The notes: generated by a model from the sequence alone, not told the origin. 64,000 bases of DNA from Thereva unica (GCA_949987705.1 OX465282.1:125756310-125820309); one strand, 5' to 3'. Numbered from the stretch's first letter, positions 11,801 to 22,648 are shown. Numbers and translations are program-made.

Positions 11801-13073
11801 TGGTGCCCTTCCTTACTCTTCTGGTAATCCGAAATTGCTTGAATATTTAACTGATAAGAATTACGAGCCTTCCTTGATTGACGATAAAAACAACACCCTT
11901 TTACACTATGCCGTTTCACCAATCGACGACTCCATATGTAAAAATGATACTGCAAAAACTGCAACAATTGTCGAATCACTAATAGATCTAAATTTCAATG
12001 TGAGCGCAGCAAATTTAGATGGTCTAACTCCAATGCATATGGCTGCATGGAGCGGTTGTTTGCAATCAGTTAAACTTTTGATACTAAATGAAGCCGATTT
12101 AAGTCCCAAAGATAATAAGCATCTTACACCTTTGGATCACCTAATAAATGCCAAAAAACATCCCAAAATACAAGAATTGTTAAAAGCACAAGAAATATGC
12201 AACGCGATTGTGAATAACAAATATGTTTTTACTCCCGGCGACTATATCAGTGGTGAGTGTGTTTCACCGAAGCTAGACGATGTCTTTGCAACTAGACCAT
12301 TACTCGTTGCAATTGCGTATGATATTAATCTTGCCGATACAATGTTACCATATGCTGATTTAAGTGCAACCGATGCCAATGGAAATACACCATTGCATAT
12401 CGCAGCTATGCATAATGCAACGAAATTGATAAAAAAATTAATTGAGAATAAAGTTAACATTCAAGCGAAAAACAATCAAGGTAAAACAGCTTTAGACTAT
12501 GCTAAAGATAACAACTATACCGAAATTGTTGATTTATTGAATCAGGCACAAGGCGCTGAGAGCCGGAAAAATAAAAACAGGATTAAGAGATTTGCTGATG
12601 AAGTAGAATATCAAAACATTAAAGCGAATTTGAAGAGTTCTGATGATGTTTTAAAATACCTCATTGCAGCTGGTAGTAGCATCAATCATCCAAAGCACAA
12701 TCTACTAAATCTTTTATGTTTGGACAATTTGAACGATAAACAGGGTGAAATTAAAATAAAAAATGCCAACTGCTTGGATAACAACTTATCCCTAGGATAC
12801 ATCCTGCTACAAAACTACTTAAACAAAAAATATCCTCTTCCAAAATTTTCAGATATTACGCCTGAAGATGCTCGCGCAGGCGCTCTGAAAATAACCCAAA
12901 AGTTTGAGAAATTACTAAAAAAATCAGTGAAAAATGCGGGCAATTTGGACTTTTATCAATTGTACGTTGATATTGAGAAAATGATTAGAAATGAAAAATT
13001 CTCTAATATACCGATAATTCTAACTCAGTTTGTTAAGAACGCATGCGCTACCGATGGAAATTGTGAAAATTAG
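8889..13073 (+). CDS. Latrotoxin-like ankyrin-repeat protein
   Basis: One uninterrupted 1394-residue exon. Residues about 20-480 form a helical domain with hydrophobic segments (LVSGFGIGNYSS, AVGLITTGILTS) resembling the N-terminal region of spider latrotoxins. Roughly 18-20 ankyrin repeats follow (about 480-1220), many with TPLHIAA. R-I-K-R stands at residues 16-19 and again at 1231-1234, leaving a C-terminal part of about 160 residues. Spider latrotoxins likewise have proprotein-convertase sites near both ends and are matured by removal of both termini. There is no signal peptide. The start is fixed by an in-frame TAA 18 bp upstream. AATAAA signals follow the stop. Latrotoxin-related genes are known in spiders and in some insect endosymbionts and their phages, so horizontal transfer is plausible. 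Activity and target are unknown. A non-toxic ankyrin protein of similar build is the alternative. Confidence 0.85.
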   Translation: MLLDTKQNNPDTSIVRIKRDDSTPTKAETCKNLELASAMRGRAATLVSGFGIGNYSSIPFFGELIQPAVGLITTGILTSQASADIALIEMDCGDIPFDEIKELVKERFDAVDKAIDRNYAAMQDISKTVTKTLAAVEQTRYEMNSQFEKLFNIQAAGEISVVNSFIQDFDSEKKKIDNYSKANYIANIDEIKLFLGYLKDSRMAKYTDALDTMLQRILDTSGSDVTFSQLFALFSGARTLLTMPLFRYEQYSYIADYYYENGKLDDFNKQFQKLREIKQSFGRIFGITTRINNITEEITEKYSIVDDDEFVQTLTKQINDLNLVKDKLEELKLPTLDVDLVQLNLNEALNFTISTIETPFGEWKSGSTVTYAIQYKNGKEFSNIGDWATPIVIGATANPLVKLPSNKNNAFTRLVFRKFNDKNAQLVRVINDQAVTEFRDINRDLYNAMSGLYPSEVEIDKILQTLIRNNADVKAAFDQGRQAIHAAAAFKSLPDNIRDTLLSIADINALDDNGYTPLHIAAEVGNAKFVKVLCKKNAYVNMKTIVHKLTPLNLAVRQDDIETIQNLLNCTNVDVNKGDDKKMKPLHTAVSRNATEIVKVLLEHDKINVNVKATSENLTPLHMAAMGNFHQIAEQLKSKKKLDYNALSSTMLTPLHFAVNNGSSEMLDFLIKQNVNVNVRSTTNWSPLHYAVSLRKEDAAFKLLKVNGIDVNAKNSDGFTPLHIAAGTGQESVVEKLLNDPQIRLDDTTNDGLTALHIAAMHKNINIVKALVNKGANKEATTKKGLTPLLAATKKGNWDIIQYLMQNSAEVCAKDNDGNDMLTISAANGHLDIMENLIDAKYPVGNLLKAALENGHLEIVRKLVDQGRVGSVCTGAEHTMDYKCLVNEASKYKYLDVIDYLLGKDKATPLVIPAKTAAKHGHVKTLEKYIKLQTEDIKPHFNDIMKIGVAYGWFGIVKYLHEQQHVAINNLGALPYSSGNPKLLEYLTDKNYEPSLIDDKNNTLLHYAVSPIDDSICKNDTAKTATIVESLIDLNFNVSAANLDGLTPMHMAAWSGCLQSVKLLILNEADLSPKDNKHLTPLDHLINAKKHPKIQELLKAQEICNAIVNNKYVFTPGDYISGECVSPKLDDVFATRPLLVAIAYDINLADTMLPYADLSATDANGNTPLHIAAMHNATKLIKKLIENKVNIQAKNNQGKTALDYAKDNNYTEIVDLLNQAQGAESRKNKNRIKRFADEVEYQNIKANLKSSDDVLKYLIAAGSSINHPKHNLLNLLCLDNLNDKQGEIKIKNANCLDNNLSLGYILLQNYLNKKYPLPKFSDITPEDARAGALKITQKFEKLLKKSVKNAGNLDFYQLYVDIEKMIRNEKFSNIPIILTQFVKNACATDGNCEN

Positions 13074-13230
13074 CTGAATCGAGAAAAGAATTGGTAAAGT
13101 TTTTTGAGTATTGCATTAAAATTGAGATGTAAACATCGCTAAAAGTAAAATAATTAATCACAATATTACAATGTATTTTATATAAAAATGTATACTTGCT
13201 TCTGTATTGTAAACATGTTTCTGTTTTGAA

Positions 13231-13250
13231 AATAAAGTAATATGAATAAA
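13231..13250 (+). terminator. Polyadenylation signals of the latrotoxin-like gene
   Basis: Two AATAAA hexamers (13231..13236 and 13245..13250) about 160 bp after the stop codon. They support the gene being an expressed eukaryotic unit. Confidence 0.6.
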
Positions 13251-13289
13251 AAAACTTGTGTTTTAACCTTTAGGAAAAATGTTGTGCGT

Positions 13290-13300
13290 GATATGGTTGC
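13290..13300. repeat. Candidate target-site duplication of RTE copy 2, left
   Basis: GATATGGTTGC here matches GATATGTTTGC at 16497..16507 in 10 of 11 bases, flanking the RTE copy 2. Confidence 0.5.
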
Positions 13301-16300
13301 CTAGCAGACCTGTTAGCAAGTCCTAATCCCACCTCCCCGCGGTGCCCCCTGGGGTACTTCTTCGGAAGGAGCTAACGGGAGACGGGCGAATGGCGAGCTC
13401 TCTGCGCCACAAAACAGAGTTTTAAGTCGGTTGGGCTGAGGGTTAGCAACCCGCTCCCATAAAAAAACACCATTACTACGAATCGGCAAACAATGCCTCG
13501 GAACCGGATGGACAACACGACGACGACCTTTGCTTTTCGAACAAGGACACGAATCGGATCATGGAATGTGAGAACAATGCTTGCTGAGGGACGGCTGGAT
13601 GAAGTCCTCAACGAGATGAATCGATATAAAATCAAGATCATGGGACTTAGGGAGACCAGATGGCCCGATGCGGGGGAACATATCTGCCCAAATGGTGAGT
13701 CCTTCTTATATTCTGGGAGAAATGAAACTGAAAGCCGTAGGAGTGGCGTTGGCGTAATACTCACCAAAGAAGCCAGGTCCAGCCTCATTAGCTGGTCACC
13801 AGTTTCAGAGAGGATTATTACCGTGCGCCTGCGTACCAGGCTAAGAAGTACTACGGTAGTCCAATGCTATGCTCCAACTGAAGACGCAGAAGATGACATC
13901 AAAGACGAGTTCTATATGCGACTGAATGAGGTTTTTCGCTCTATTCCAAGGGGAGACATCATTGTATTAATGGGTGACTTAAACGCACAAATCGGCCGCG
14001 ACAACACCGGTCTTGAACAAACAATTGGAAAACAAGGCCTAAGCCAAGTTACCAATAACAATGGTGAGCTTTTCGTTGACTTCTGTAGCTCCCACCAACT
14101 CATGGTAGGTGGAACTTACTTTTGCCACAAGAAGATACACAAAGAGACCTGGGTATCACCCGATGGTAGAACGAGAAATCAGATAGATCACGTGGCCGTC
14201 AGCCGCAGATGGAGAACCATTCTGGAGGATGTCAGGAGCTTCAGGGGAGCGGACACTGGAAGCGACCACCATTTGGTAGTAGCAACTATTCGCCTTAGAA
14301 TCGCTGCAATCAGAAACGTTCAACGCGATGTTATAAACCGTAGACGGTTTAACGTTGACCTTCTGCAGGAGACCGCTAAAAAGCGAGAATTTGCTGGAAA
14401 CCTGCAGCAAATATTAAACCAGCAAACCGTTTCTGACGACACAAATATTGAAGAGCTGTGGAGTAGAACAAAGGGCGCTATATTGACGGCTGCGGAAACG
14501 AGCGTCGGTTATGTCCAGAGAAACATGCAACATTGGATCTCGGACACTACCTGGCAAAAAATAGAACGCAGGAGGGCCCTCAAAAATAACGTAAACTCTA
14601 CAAGCGACCCGGAAAGACGTCACCAACTTGAACGGGAATATTCCCAATTACACCGGGAAGTAAAGAGAAGTGTGCGGCGTGATAAAAGGCAGCAGATAAA
14701 TGAGCTCGCAGAAAAAGCGGAAAACGCGGCAAACACAGGCAACAGTAAAGTGCTGTACCAAATTACTAAACAGCTCTCGGGAAAGCACTCTACTAAAAAG
14801 CATGCCATAAAGAGTGCGGATGGGAGGCTGCTGTGCAGCGACGAGGAGCAACTCCAAAGATGGAGAGATTACTTCTTCGCCGCCCTGAATGGTTCACTTG
14901 CACAGGAACCTCAGGAAAACAGCAACAATGCACAGCCGATAAGAATCAACACCCGGGCCCCATCCAAGACGGAAATAGTAACCGCAATTCATGCGATGGC
15001 CAATGGTAAAGCAGCTGGAAAAGATGGCATCCCGGCAGAATTGTTGAAAGCCGATTCAAGCCTCATAGCAGATGCGCTTCAGCCAATCCTGGAAATAGCA
15101 TGGAACACCTGTACCTTTCCGGAGGATTGGACGGAAGGTATCATAGTCAAAATACCCAAAAAGGGGGACCTAACAATATGCGACAACTGGAGAGGCATCT
15201 GTCTATTATCTACTGTGGGTAAAATCTTGTCCCACGTTATATTATCAAGGATAAGAGAGGCAGTAGACCGAACGCTTAGAAGGCAGCAGGCCGGATTCAG
15301 GAAGGGCCGCTCATGTATAGACCATATTAACACCTTGAGAATCATAGTGGAGCAGTCTACTGAATTCCGATCCCCCCTTTACCTAGCTTTCGTAGATTAT
15401 GAGAAAGCGTTCGACTCGGTTAATAGGAGCTTTATATGGCAGGCATTACGGCGACGTGGACTGCCTGATAAAATAATAGAATTGATAAAAGCCCTTTACA
15501 ACAATTCCAAATGCAGAGTTCTCCATAATGGAAAATTATCCGACAGCTTCGAGGTGAATTCAGGAGTACGACAAGGATGTCTACTTTCGCCATTACTATT
15601 TCTTATAGTAATAAATGACATCCTTGTCGACGCTCTAGATAATAGAACAGGCGGCATACAATGGGGTTTGCTAGACCGCCTTAAGGACCTCGACTACGCG
15701 GATGATATCTGTTTGCTGGCCCACAGACATCAGGAGCTAAAAAACATGTTAAACAATTTGGCAACAGAAAGTAGTCTAGCAGGCTTAAGGCTGAATCCGA
15801 ACAAAACCAAAGAAATGCGGATAAATGCAAACACACTTGAACGAACTGCGCTGAATAACCGTGACGTGGAACTGGTAGATAAATTCTGCTACCTCGGTAG
15901 CATTATTACCGAAAATGGCGGTACAGAAGAAGACGTCAGTTCCAGAATAAATAAAGCACGAGGCGCATATGCATGCCTGTTCCGCATATGGAGATCAACG
16001 GAGATCTCAACTAACACCAAATTGCGGCTGTTCAACTCCAACGTGAAGGCAGTTCTTCTGTACGGTTGCGAAACATGGAAAGTCACCCAATTCATCACAG
16101 GGCGCCTACAAGTCTTCATAAACAGATGCCTACGTCGCGTCGTATCCTAAAAATCCGCTGGCAAGATAGAATTTCAAATGAAGAGCTATGGCGCCGTGCC
16201 GGCCAAGAAAGGAAAGACGACCAAATCAGGCGAAGGAAATGGAATTGGGTTGGCCACACCTTGCGACGCGATAACGAAAACCTAGCCAAACAGGCCCTTG

Positions 16301-16496
16301 ACTGGAACCCGCAAGGATCCCGTCGAGTTGGAAGACCTAGAACAACGTGGAGGAGGACCCTACTAGCAGAGGCCGCAACAACTGGGAGATCCTGGTCAGA
16401 GCTGAGAGCTGTCGCGCAAAACAGAGTCCGCTGGAGGGCAACTGTTTCCGCCCTATGTCCCATGAGGGATTAAAGGGGCACAAAGAAGAAGAAGAA
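13301..16496 (+). mobile_element. RTE-like non-LTR retrotransposon, copy 2
   Basis: Same family and orientation as copy 1, about 3.2 kb. The 3' end carries a short AAGAAGAAG tail. An 11-bp near-perfect flanking duplication supports a full-length insertion. It lies about 230 bp past the latrotoxin-like stop, so that gene sits between two direct LINE copies. Confidence 0.85.
13493..16473 (+). pseudogene. Endonuclease/reverse transcriptase of RTE copy 2, one frameshift
   Basis: Open for 885 codons from the ATG. It has the APE endonuclease (GDLNAQIG, SDHHLV) and the complete reverse transcriptase (FVDYEKAFDSVN, SGVRQGCLLSPLLF, DYADD). At about 16132..16142 a five-base tandem duplication (CGTCG) shifts the frame, and the frame at 13493 ends at 16150. 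The C-terminal region (RRILKIRWQ onward, GRPRTTWRRTL) continues in the next frame to 16473. The glutamate codon that is TAG in copy 1 is intact here. The lesion in each copy is therefore private, and both were functional until recently. Confidence 0.85.
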
Positions 16497-16559
16497 GATA
16501 TGTTTGCGCGGTATTTGTCTCTGATTGAGGGGCTGATTGACACACTCTATGGTTTCACA

Positions 16560-17838
16560 CAGGTTAGGTTAGTTTGAAATAGCTTCTGCCCACTACGGAG
16601 CCCACTTAGGCACACCATTGGGCCTATTGTGATTCTATTCTATTGCTGAGAGAAAATTCAAGCCATTTGGAGCTTTTAATAAAGCGAAAGAGATCAGGAC
16701 CACCAGTGTTTTGCATTTCACTCAACTCATCAAGGAAAGGTCAGCCAAGGCAGGTCCCTCTTCTTCTCGCGAGGGCCGGACATAATTAGAGAAGATGGGA
16801 GATATTTTTTTCTTCATCTTTATTAACACAACTTCTGCATAAGTCGTGTGGGGGAATCCCAATCTTTTTGTTCAACTGAACAAGAGATTTCGAACGCTTC
16901 ACGTCCAAAGTCGGCGATATTGTATGAAGAGTGCGGTACACAGTTGCTGGTGTCCATTTCAGCCCGGCTCGAGCTGATATTTCTCATACCCAGTTTTTAG
17001 ATGGATAAGGACATTCCCATCTGGGTTAAGTGCGATGTCCTTTCAACTTCGGTTCCCTGTATTGCAAGCTCATCTGCCCTACAGTTTGCCTTAATACCTC
17101 CAGTGACCAGGAACCCAACACAGAGGTATATCAAACTAAGTGGCAGTCTCACACGAATATTGTTATGAGATATATGTATTATTTATCTTCAGCCATTCAG
17201 ATCGCAGTGACTTCCGCTTGGAAGACGCTGCAATGGTCGGGTAGGCGAAGAGAGGTATCTATATTCAATACCTCGGAGAAGATACCACAACCAACGTTGT
17301 TCCCAATTTTAGAGCCATCTGTGTAGATACATAATGACCCAGTCGGTATAACACCATCTGTCCAATCATCTCTGGCCGAAATGATGGAATTGAAACCATT
17401 CTGCAAGGTCCACGTAGTCTAGGCTGTCCACAGCTGTGGCGAGCCTTCCAAAGATGGATGAGTGATCATTCGATGGTTGCCATTTGCTCACAAGTCAATC
17501 ATAAATGCTCACAAGTCAACATAATCTCTTGCTGTGCAACAGCGGAAATGAACCTACGGCATTGGCAGAAACAGGGGCCAGTTCGCGCACTTCGACGTCG
17601 ACTGAAAACGACACTAAGTGTATTCAAAAACCTTGCTATGGTTAACAAAGCAATAAGATGCAATAAGACATCCAGCGCAGCTGTTGGGGTGTTTCTCATT
17701 GCACCACTCACTCACAGCTCAGTTGTTCTTTGGACGTTTTCCAGTATCTTACGATTCTTAATCTTCTATAATGCAGTCCACTATACCGATAAGCGATGCA
17801 TAAGAATAGGTCTAATTCCGGCTGTATACAACCAGTGG
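16560..17838 (-). mobile_element. RNase H-bearing LINE (I/LOA/R1 group), 3' part
   Basis: Minus-strand remains of a LINE. An RNase H domain is visible at about 17030..17406 (CIYTDGSKIGNN, then VTGGIKANCRADELA), with frame breaks. The region 16560..17000 looks like its C-terminal and 3' untranslated part (GGTTAGGTTAG word). The element resumes at 19592 beyond an inserted RTE. It is decayed by several frameshifts. Confidence 0.7.
17826..17838. repeat. 13-bp target-site duplication, left
   Basis: ATACAACCAGTGG is repeated perfectly at 19592..19604, flanking the inserted RTE LINE. Confidence 0.85.
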
Positions 17839-19591
17839 GACCAGAAACTTCTACAAAAGCATAAACCAACAAAGGAAAGAATTTAAGCCTAGAGGACAAT
17901 GTGCAAAAATAAAAGTGGGGAGATATTAAGCAATCATGACGAAATATTGGCTAGATGGGCAGAGCATTTCGAGGAGCTATTAATGACCCCAGAGCAGGAG
18001 CACAGTGGTATCCCGAACGTACAGAACATGAATCCGGACAATGAGGATGATAGCACAGCAGCCCCTACCATAGAAGTAGCACGCCAAGCATTGCGTACAT
18101 TAAAAAATAATAAGGCATCAGGATCTGACAACATACCTACTGAACTCATTAAGCAAAGCGGAGAGGAAACTATCCAAAAACTGCATGAAGTAATAGTGGA
18201 AATCTGGAGACGGAAAGAAATGCCTGATGAGTGGAACGAGGGCATAGTGTGTCCTTTACACAAAAAAGGAGACCCTCTATCTTGCAGCAACTATAGAGGA
18301 ATAACGCTATTGAATACAACATACAAAGTGTTCTCACGTGCACTCTATAATAGACTACAACCATACGTGGAAAGAATACTAGGAGAGTATCAATGCGGTT
18401 TTCGTCCTGGAAGATCCACAACAGACCAGTTATTTGTACTCAAAGAAACCCTAGAAAAGGCCGTTGAATTTAACATAAACATCCACATGTTATTCATCGA
18501 CTACAGATATGCTTACGATAGTGTGAACCGCAAGGAGTTATTTGATGCTATGGAGCAGCTCGGAATACCAAAACACCTTGTAGAGCTGACAAAAATCTCG
18601 ATGAAAGATGCAAGGTGTAAAGTCAGAATTGATGGTGAATTATCCCCACCCCTCAGAACAAATAGAGGATTAAGGCAAGGTGACGCACTCTCCTGCCTGT
18701 TATTCAACGTGGCCCTAGAAAAAGCAGTAAGAGATGCATCGATTAACAGATCAGGGTGTATCTTTGACAGGTCAGTGCAAATACTAGCCTTTGCCGACGA
18801 TATTGCTATCCTTGGAAGATCATTTGAGAGCATGAAGGAGGCCTTTGTAGCACTTGAGCAAGCCGCAAAAAAAATCGGGTTGGAAATAAATGAGCACAAA
18901 ACAAAGTATATGTGCACAAAAAACACCAGAAGTAGCAGACAAAATATAACGATCGACACCTACAACATCGAAGCAGTGGATGAATTCGTATATCTAGGCA
19001 CGATTATAACGAAAGGAAATGACACATCGGCCGAAATCAGAAGACGAATAGCACTGGCTAATAAATGCTACTTTGGTCTACGCAAGGACCTGACGTCTAG
19101 AAATATTTCAAGGAAGACAAAATTGGCACTTTACACAACACTAATAAGGCCTGTCCTACTATATGGTTCGGAAGTGTGGACATTGAAAAACGCAGACGAA
19201 GCATTTGTAGGAAGATTCGAAAGGAAAATCCTTCGTTCGATCTACAAAGGAATACAGGTTGAGGGCGTTTGGAGAAGAAGATACAACTCAGAGTTGTATG
19301 AAATCAGCAAGATTCCAAACGTTGTTAAAGTGATAAAAATAAACAGACTACGATGGATTGGTCATGTATTGGTGGAGAACGAAACCCGACAAAGATAGTG
19401 CTGGAGAAAGCTCCACCAGGAAAACGGAGACCAGGTCGTCCTAAGAAAAGATACATAAATGACGTCGAGGATGACTTGAGACAGTTGGGCATAAGAAACT
19501 GGAGAAGTCAGGCCAGGGATCGAGAATCATGGAGGCAAATGCTGGAGGAAGCCAAGGCCAACAATAGGCTGTGGAGCTCCTGATGATGATG
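17839..19591 (+). mobile_element. 5'-truncated RTE LINE nested in the minus-strand LINE
   Basis: A different RTE subfamily from copies 1 and 2. It lacks the endonuclease and ends in a (TGA)n microsatellite, as RTE elements do. Perfect 13-bp duplications flank it, and removing it reconnects the minus-strand reverse transcriptase frame of the host LINE. Confidence 0.85.
17899..19583 (+). pseudogene. Reverse transcriptase of the nested RTE LINE
   Basis: 499 open codons encode the reverse transcriptase, with FIDYRYAYDSVN, NRGLRQGDALSCLLFN and FADDIAIL. The thumb (RRIALANKCYFGLRK) and the LLYGSEVWTL motif follow. A frameshift near 19370 moves the last part (GRPKKRYINDVEDDL, NRLWSS) into another frame ending at 19583. 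A second frame change near 17895 separates the KSINQQRKEF segment upstream. The ATG at 17899 is internal, not a true start. Confidence 0.8.
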
Positions 19592-20344
19592 ATACAACCA
19601 GTGGACGATGCAGGGTTTAAGGCCCCAATTGACTCCGATTGTTCTTTGGCAAAGAAGAGAGCTGTTTTGGCCTTATTGGCTTTCTCTAAAAGATTTGGGC
19701 CCGTTAGTTTCCTATCCAGTATGAAACTTAGAAATTTTGCCTTTTCCTCCTTATCTTGCAGTATTTCATTGCAGAGTCTTAGAGAAGGAAAATCGGGAAG
19801 TCTATGCTTCCTTGTTAAGAGCACTACTTCAGTCTTAGCTGGGTTAACGCCTAGACCCTTTGTAGTAGCCCAATGAACAAGAGTGTCCAATGCTCGTTGC
19901 ATTGTATCTCTTATTGTTGAGATGTACTTGCTGGTCACCACCAGCACAATATCATCACCAGAGACCACCGTGGTGCATCCAGAACATTTCGTTGACTGTT
20001 AAATTCCAAAGGAGCGGCGATAGAACCCCACCCTGCAGTGTGCCTTTTTCACCCCATCTGACTTCTTCCGAAAGCCCCCGACTAGACTTTATTAACCTAC
20101 ACTTCAGCAGATGATCAACAAAGGAACTGGAGCATCCGCCAACACCCAGACACTCCAGTGCTCCGCGTTTGCAGAACATTCAACATTGTTGAAAGCACCT
20201 TCAACATCTAAGAAAGCAGCCAAAATGAAGTCCTTCAATTCAAGGGATTTGTCAATGATCGCTAGCAGGGATTGGAGAGTAGTGCCTACCGATTTACCTT
20301 TCGTGTAGGCATGCTGCGGTAAAGAAACCTTCTATCAATGCTTT
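19592..20344 (-). mobile_element. RNase H-bearing LINE (I/LOA/R1 group), reverse transcriptase part
   Basis: Minus-strand reverse transcriptase segments: AFLDVEGAFNNV (about 20215), GTLQGGVLSPLLWNLTVNEM (about 20020) and VSGDDIVLVV (about 19960), followed by the thumb. This is the same element as 16560..17838. It is split on the other side by the gypsy element at 20345. A few frame breaks are present. Confidence 0.75.
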
Positions 20345-20681
20345 TGTAGTGGCCGTGTAGAACAGAACCACTATAAGTTCACACAAGCCACTGCAATCGA
20401 AAACCGATCAAATATCGAATAGATCGATTGACCAAAAACGGCTAGATCACTGATCGGCGATCTAGACCTGCATGACTTCCGGCATCTTCACTTTTGCTTT
20501 GCGTTCTCGAAGTGGTACAAGCACCTCGCCGTTTTAAAAATCGCATTTTATCATATCTAAAATAATCCTTAAGAAAGTATTGTGCATAATAATAATAACA
20601 TACAAATAAATAACGTGTTTTTAATAAATTAAATCGTGACATATTTATTTGTTTTATTTTGGGCTTGAAGAAGCCACAAAA
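20345..20681 (+). repeat. 5' LTR of the gypsy element
   Basis: Starts TGTAGTGG and ends CCACAAAA. It matches 25729..26065 over the full 337 bp by eye. Confidence 0.9.
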
Positions 20682-20682
20682 T

Positions 20683-20700
20683 TGGTGACACCGACGCCGC
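20683..20700 (+). promoter_or_regulatory. Primer binding site of the gypsy element
   Basis: TGGTGACACCGACG directly after the 5' LTR. It is complementary, with a mismatch, to the 3' end expected for tRNA-Trp, the primer used by CsRn1-clade elements. Confidence 0.6.
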
Positions 20701-21781
20701 GACACGCGGAAATCGTGATATAATAACTATCAGAGTGCAGTGAATTCGACATTATTTAAATTATAAAATAATGAGAAGTGCGACAATAAGATTGCAATTA
20801 TAATCATACCATAAAGTGGTGCAAAGAATATTACAAGTACACTTAGATTTTTTTTCTTCTTTCATAATTTACAGCTACTTCAAATTTCATTATATTCTCT
20901 TAATTATTGTTCTTTTGTTTGACAGAAATTATTTTTCAGACATTGGAAATAGTTTTCAGGTCTAACTGCTATACAATAAAATAATCCCGCCAGAAAAAAT
21001 CTACATGCGAAAATGTTTGTTGTTTTTGGCTGAAATCAGTACACAAAAGAAACAAGCGAAAAATTTCTAGAACTGAGTGAGTTTATCCAAAACTTTTATA
21101 ATAAATTAAAAAACATTGTTGTTTAAACAATTGGTGACTGTCTATGAAGAGCAAGGCGAAACGTTCAAAGTGAAATACATACATACATAGATATATAGTT
21201 TTGTTTTAAGAAACGAAACGCCAATTTTGAGAAATTCGCCATCCCTGTGCTGGCAATGGATAATAATTTGATGTTATAACTTTAACCACAAAACAAATAT
21301 GACGAGAAGGCGAAACAACATTCATCAATTTAATTAAAATATACATAACAACAACAATCAAGGAAAACGCAGATAAATTTTTTTTTCTCATCGTTAACAT
21401 TTTCATTATTTTTTTTATATATATAATATTTATCATCTTCTTATATATTTATATTTTACATAATCATATAACAAAATTATTTCGCCTAATTATATTATTC
21501 AACTTACTTATATTTAGCATTTATTTTTTTTTAAATATATTAAATGCAACATTATACATAATCATAATTATAAATATTTAACCGAACTACATATATTATT
21601 GAACTTATTTATTGCTATAAATTTACCATTGATTTTTTTTTCTTTTTGAATAATTTTACATTATATACATACATATACACCTACGTATACATATAAATAA
21701 TTCACATAATTGTTCTCACGTCGTTAATGTAAGAATTCTGTTTTCTTTTCTTTCGCGCTCAATTTTCAAAAATTTTAAAAT

Positions 21782-22648
21782 ATGTCAAGAACCGGTGAGA
21801 TGCCCAACGCAGATGAAGAAATGCCCGTGGAAGGGCCGAAACCAGGCACGTCAAATGCCGACGCCGTTACGGCGAAATTTAACTTTCCGGGTTTTTGGAC
21901 CCATAGTCCGGTCTCCTGGTTCATACAGGCAGAGGCCCAATTTTCGATATCAGGCATGACTTCTGACAAGTCACGCCTACTTCATATCATCCCGGCCCTG
22001 CCTGAAGAAGCGATTTCTAGCGTCGCACATATTTTGTCGGACATAACGACGGCAAGATATGACGACGTTAAACAAAAGCTGCTAGACAAATATGGTCTAT
22101 CGGAGACCAAACGTCTCGAGCAGCTACTGTCTGCTCAGGAACCAGGAGACAGAAAGCCCTCCGACTTCCTCCACTCCCTTCGAGCGCTAACTGGCAATAG
22201 CCGAGCAGTCACGGAGGAGCTCATCGCGAGATTGTGGGAACGACGCCTCCCACAAACGATCCAAGTCTCGCTTGCCCCTTTGAAGGACCGGCCTTTAAGC
22301 GAGAGGGTCCAAGTTGCCGATAACGTATGGGAGGTTCTCCCCCACGGCAACACGTCGTACGCGTCCGCAGTTCGGGCTGAAAGAGCCCGCGAACCAACAG
22401 TGGAATCGCTCCAACGAGACTTCCACAGACTCAAAGCTCTGGTGCTACGGCTTAGCCAGCGCCAGAAGACAAATAGCCGGCGCGACCGCAGTAGAACACC
22501 GGCAAGAAAATCGACATCTGCCTCTAGAGCGACCACCAGTACCAGTGACACAGGGGATACTCTGTGCTGGTACCACAAGCAGTACGGCACCAAGGCGACG
22601 AATTGCCGTCAACCTTGTAAATTTACAAGGAAACAAACAAAAAACTAA
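21782..22648 (+). CDS. gag: Gag of the gypsy element
   Basis: 288 residues. The capsid-like part ([20 protein letters not shown]) is typical of CsRn1-type Gag. A basic RS-rich stretch at about 225-255 is followed by a single CHCC-type knuckle (C-W-Y-H-x2-Y-G...C-x2-P-C). The reading frame ends in A-AAA-AAC-TAA: a canonical -1 slippery heptamer lies immediately before the stop. A leader of about 1.1 kb, AT-rich and non-coding, separates it from the primer site. Confidence 0.92.
   Translation: MSRTGEMPNADEEMPVEGPKPGTSNADAVTAKFNFPGFWTHSPVSWFIQAEAQFSISGMTSDKSRLLHIIPALPEEAISSVAHILSDITTARYDDVKQKLLDKYGLSETKRLEQLLSAQEPGDRKPSDFLHSLRALTGNSRAVTEELIARLWERRLPQTIQVSLAPLKDRPLSERVQVADNVWEVLPHGNTSYASAVRAERAREPTVESLQRDFHRLKALVLRLSQRQKTNSRRDRSRTPARKSTSASRATTSTSDTGDTLCWYHKQYGTKATNCRQPCKFTRKQTKN
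22639..22645 (+). promoter_or_regulatory. -1 ribosomal frameshift site, gag-pol
   Basis: A AAA AAC read in the gag frame, followed directly by TAA. The pol frame is open through this point (from before 22621) into the protease. Confidence 0.75.

Noticed and set aside
22135..22593. Long minus-strand frame inside gag
   Set aside because: Shadow of the gag coding sequence, with no motifs of its own. The same holds for other reverse frames inside LINE and LTR element ORFs.
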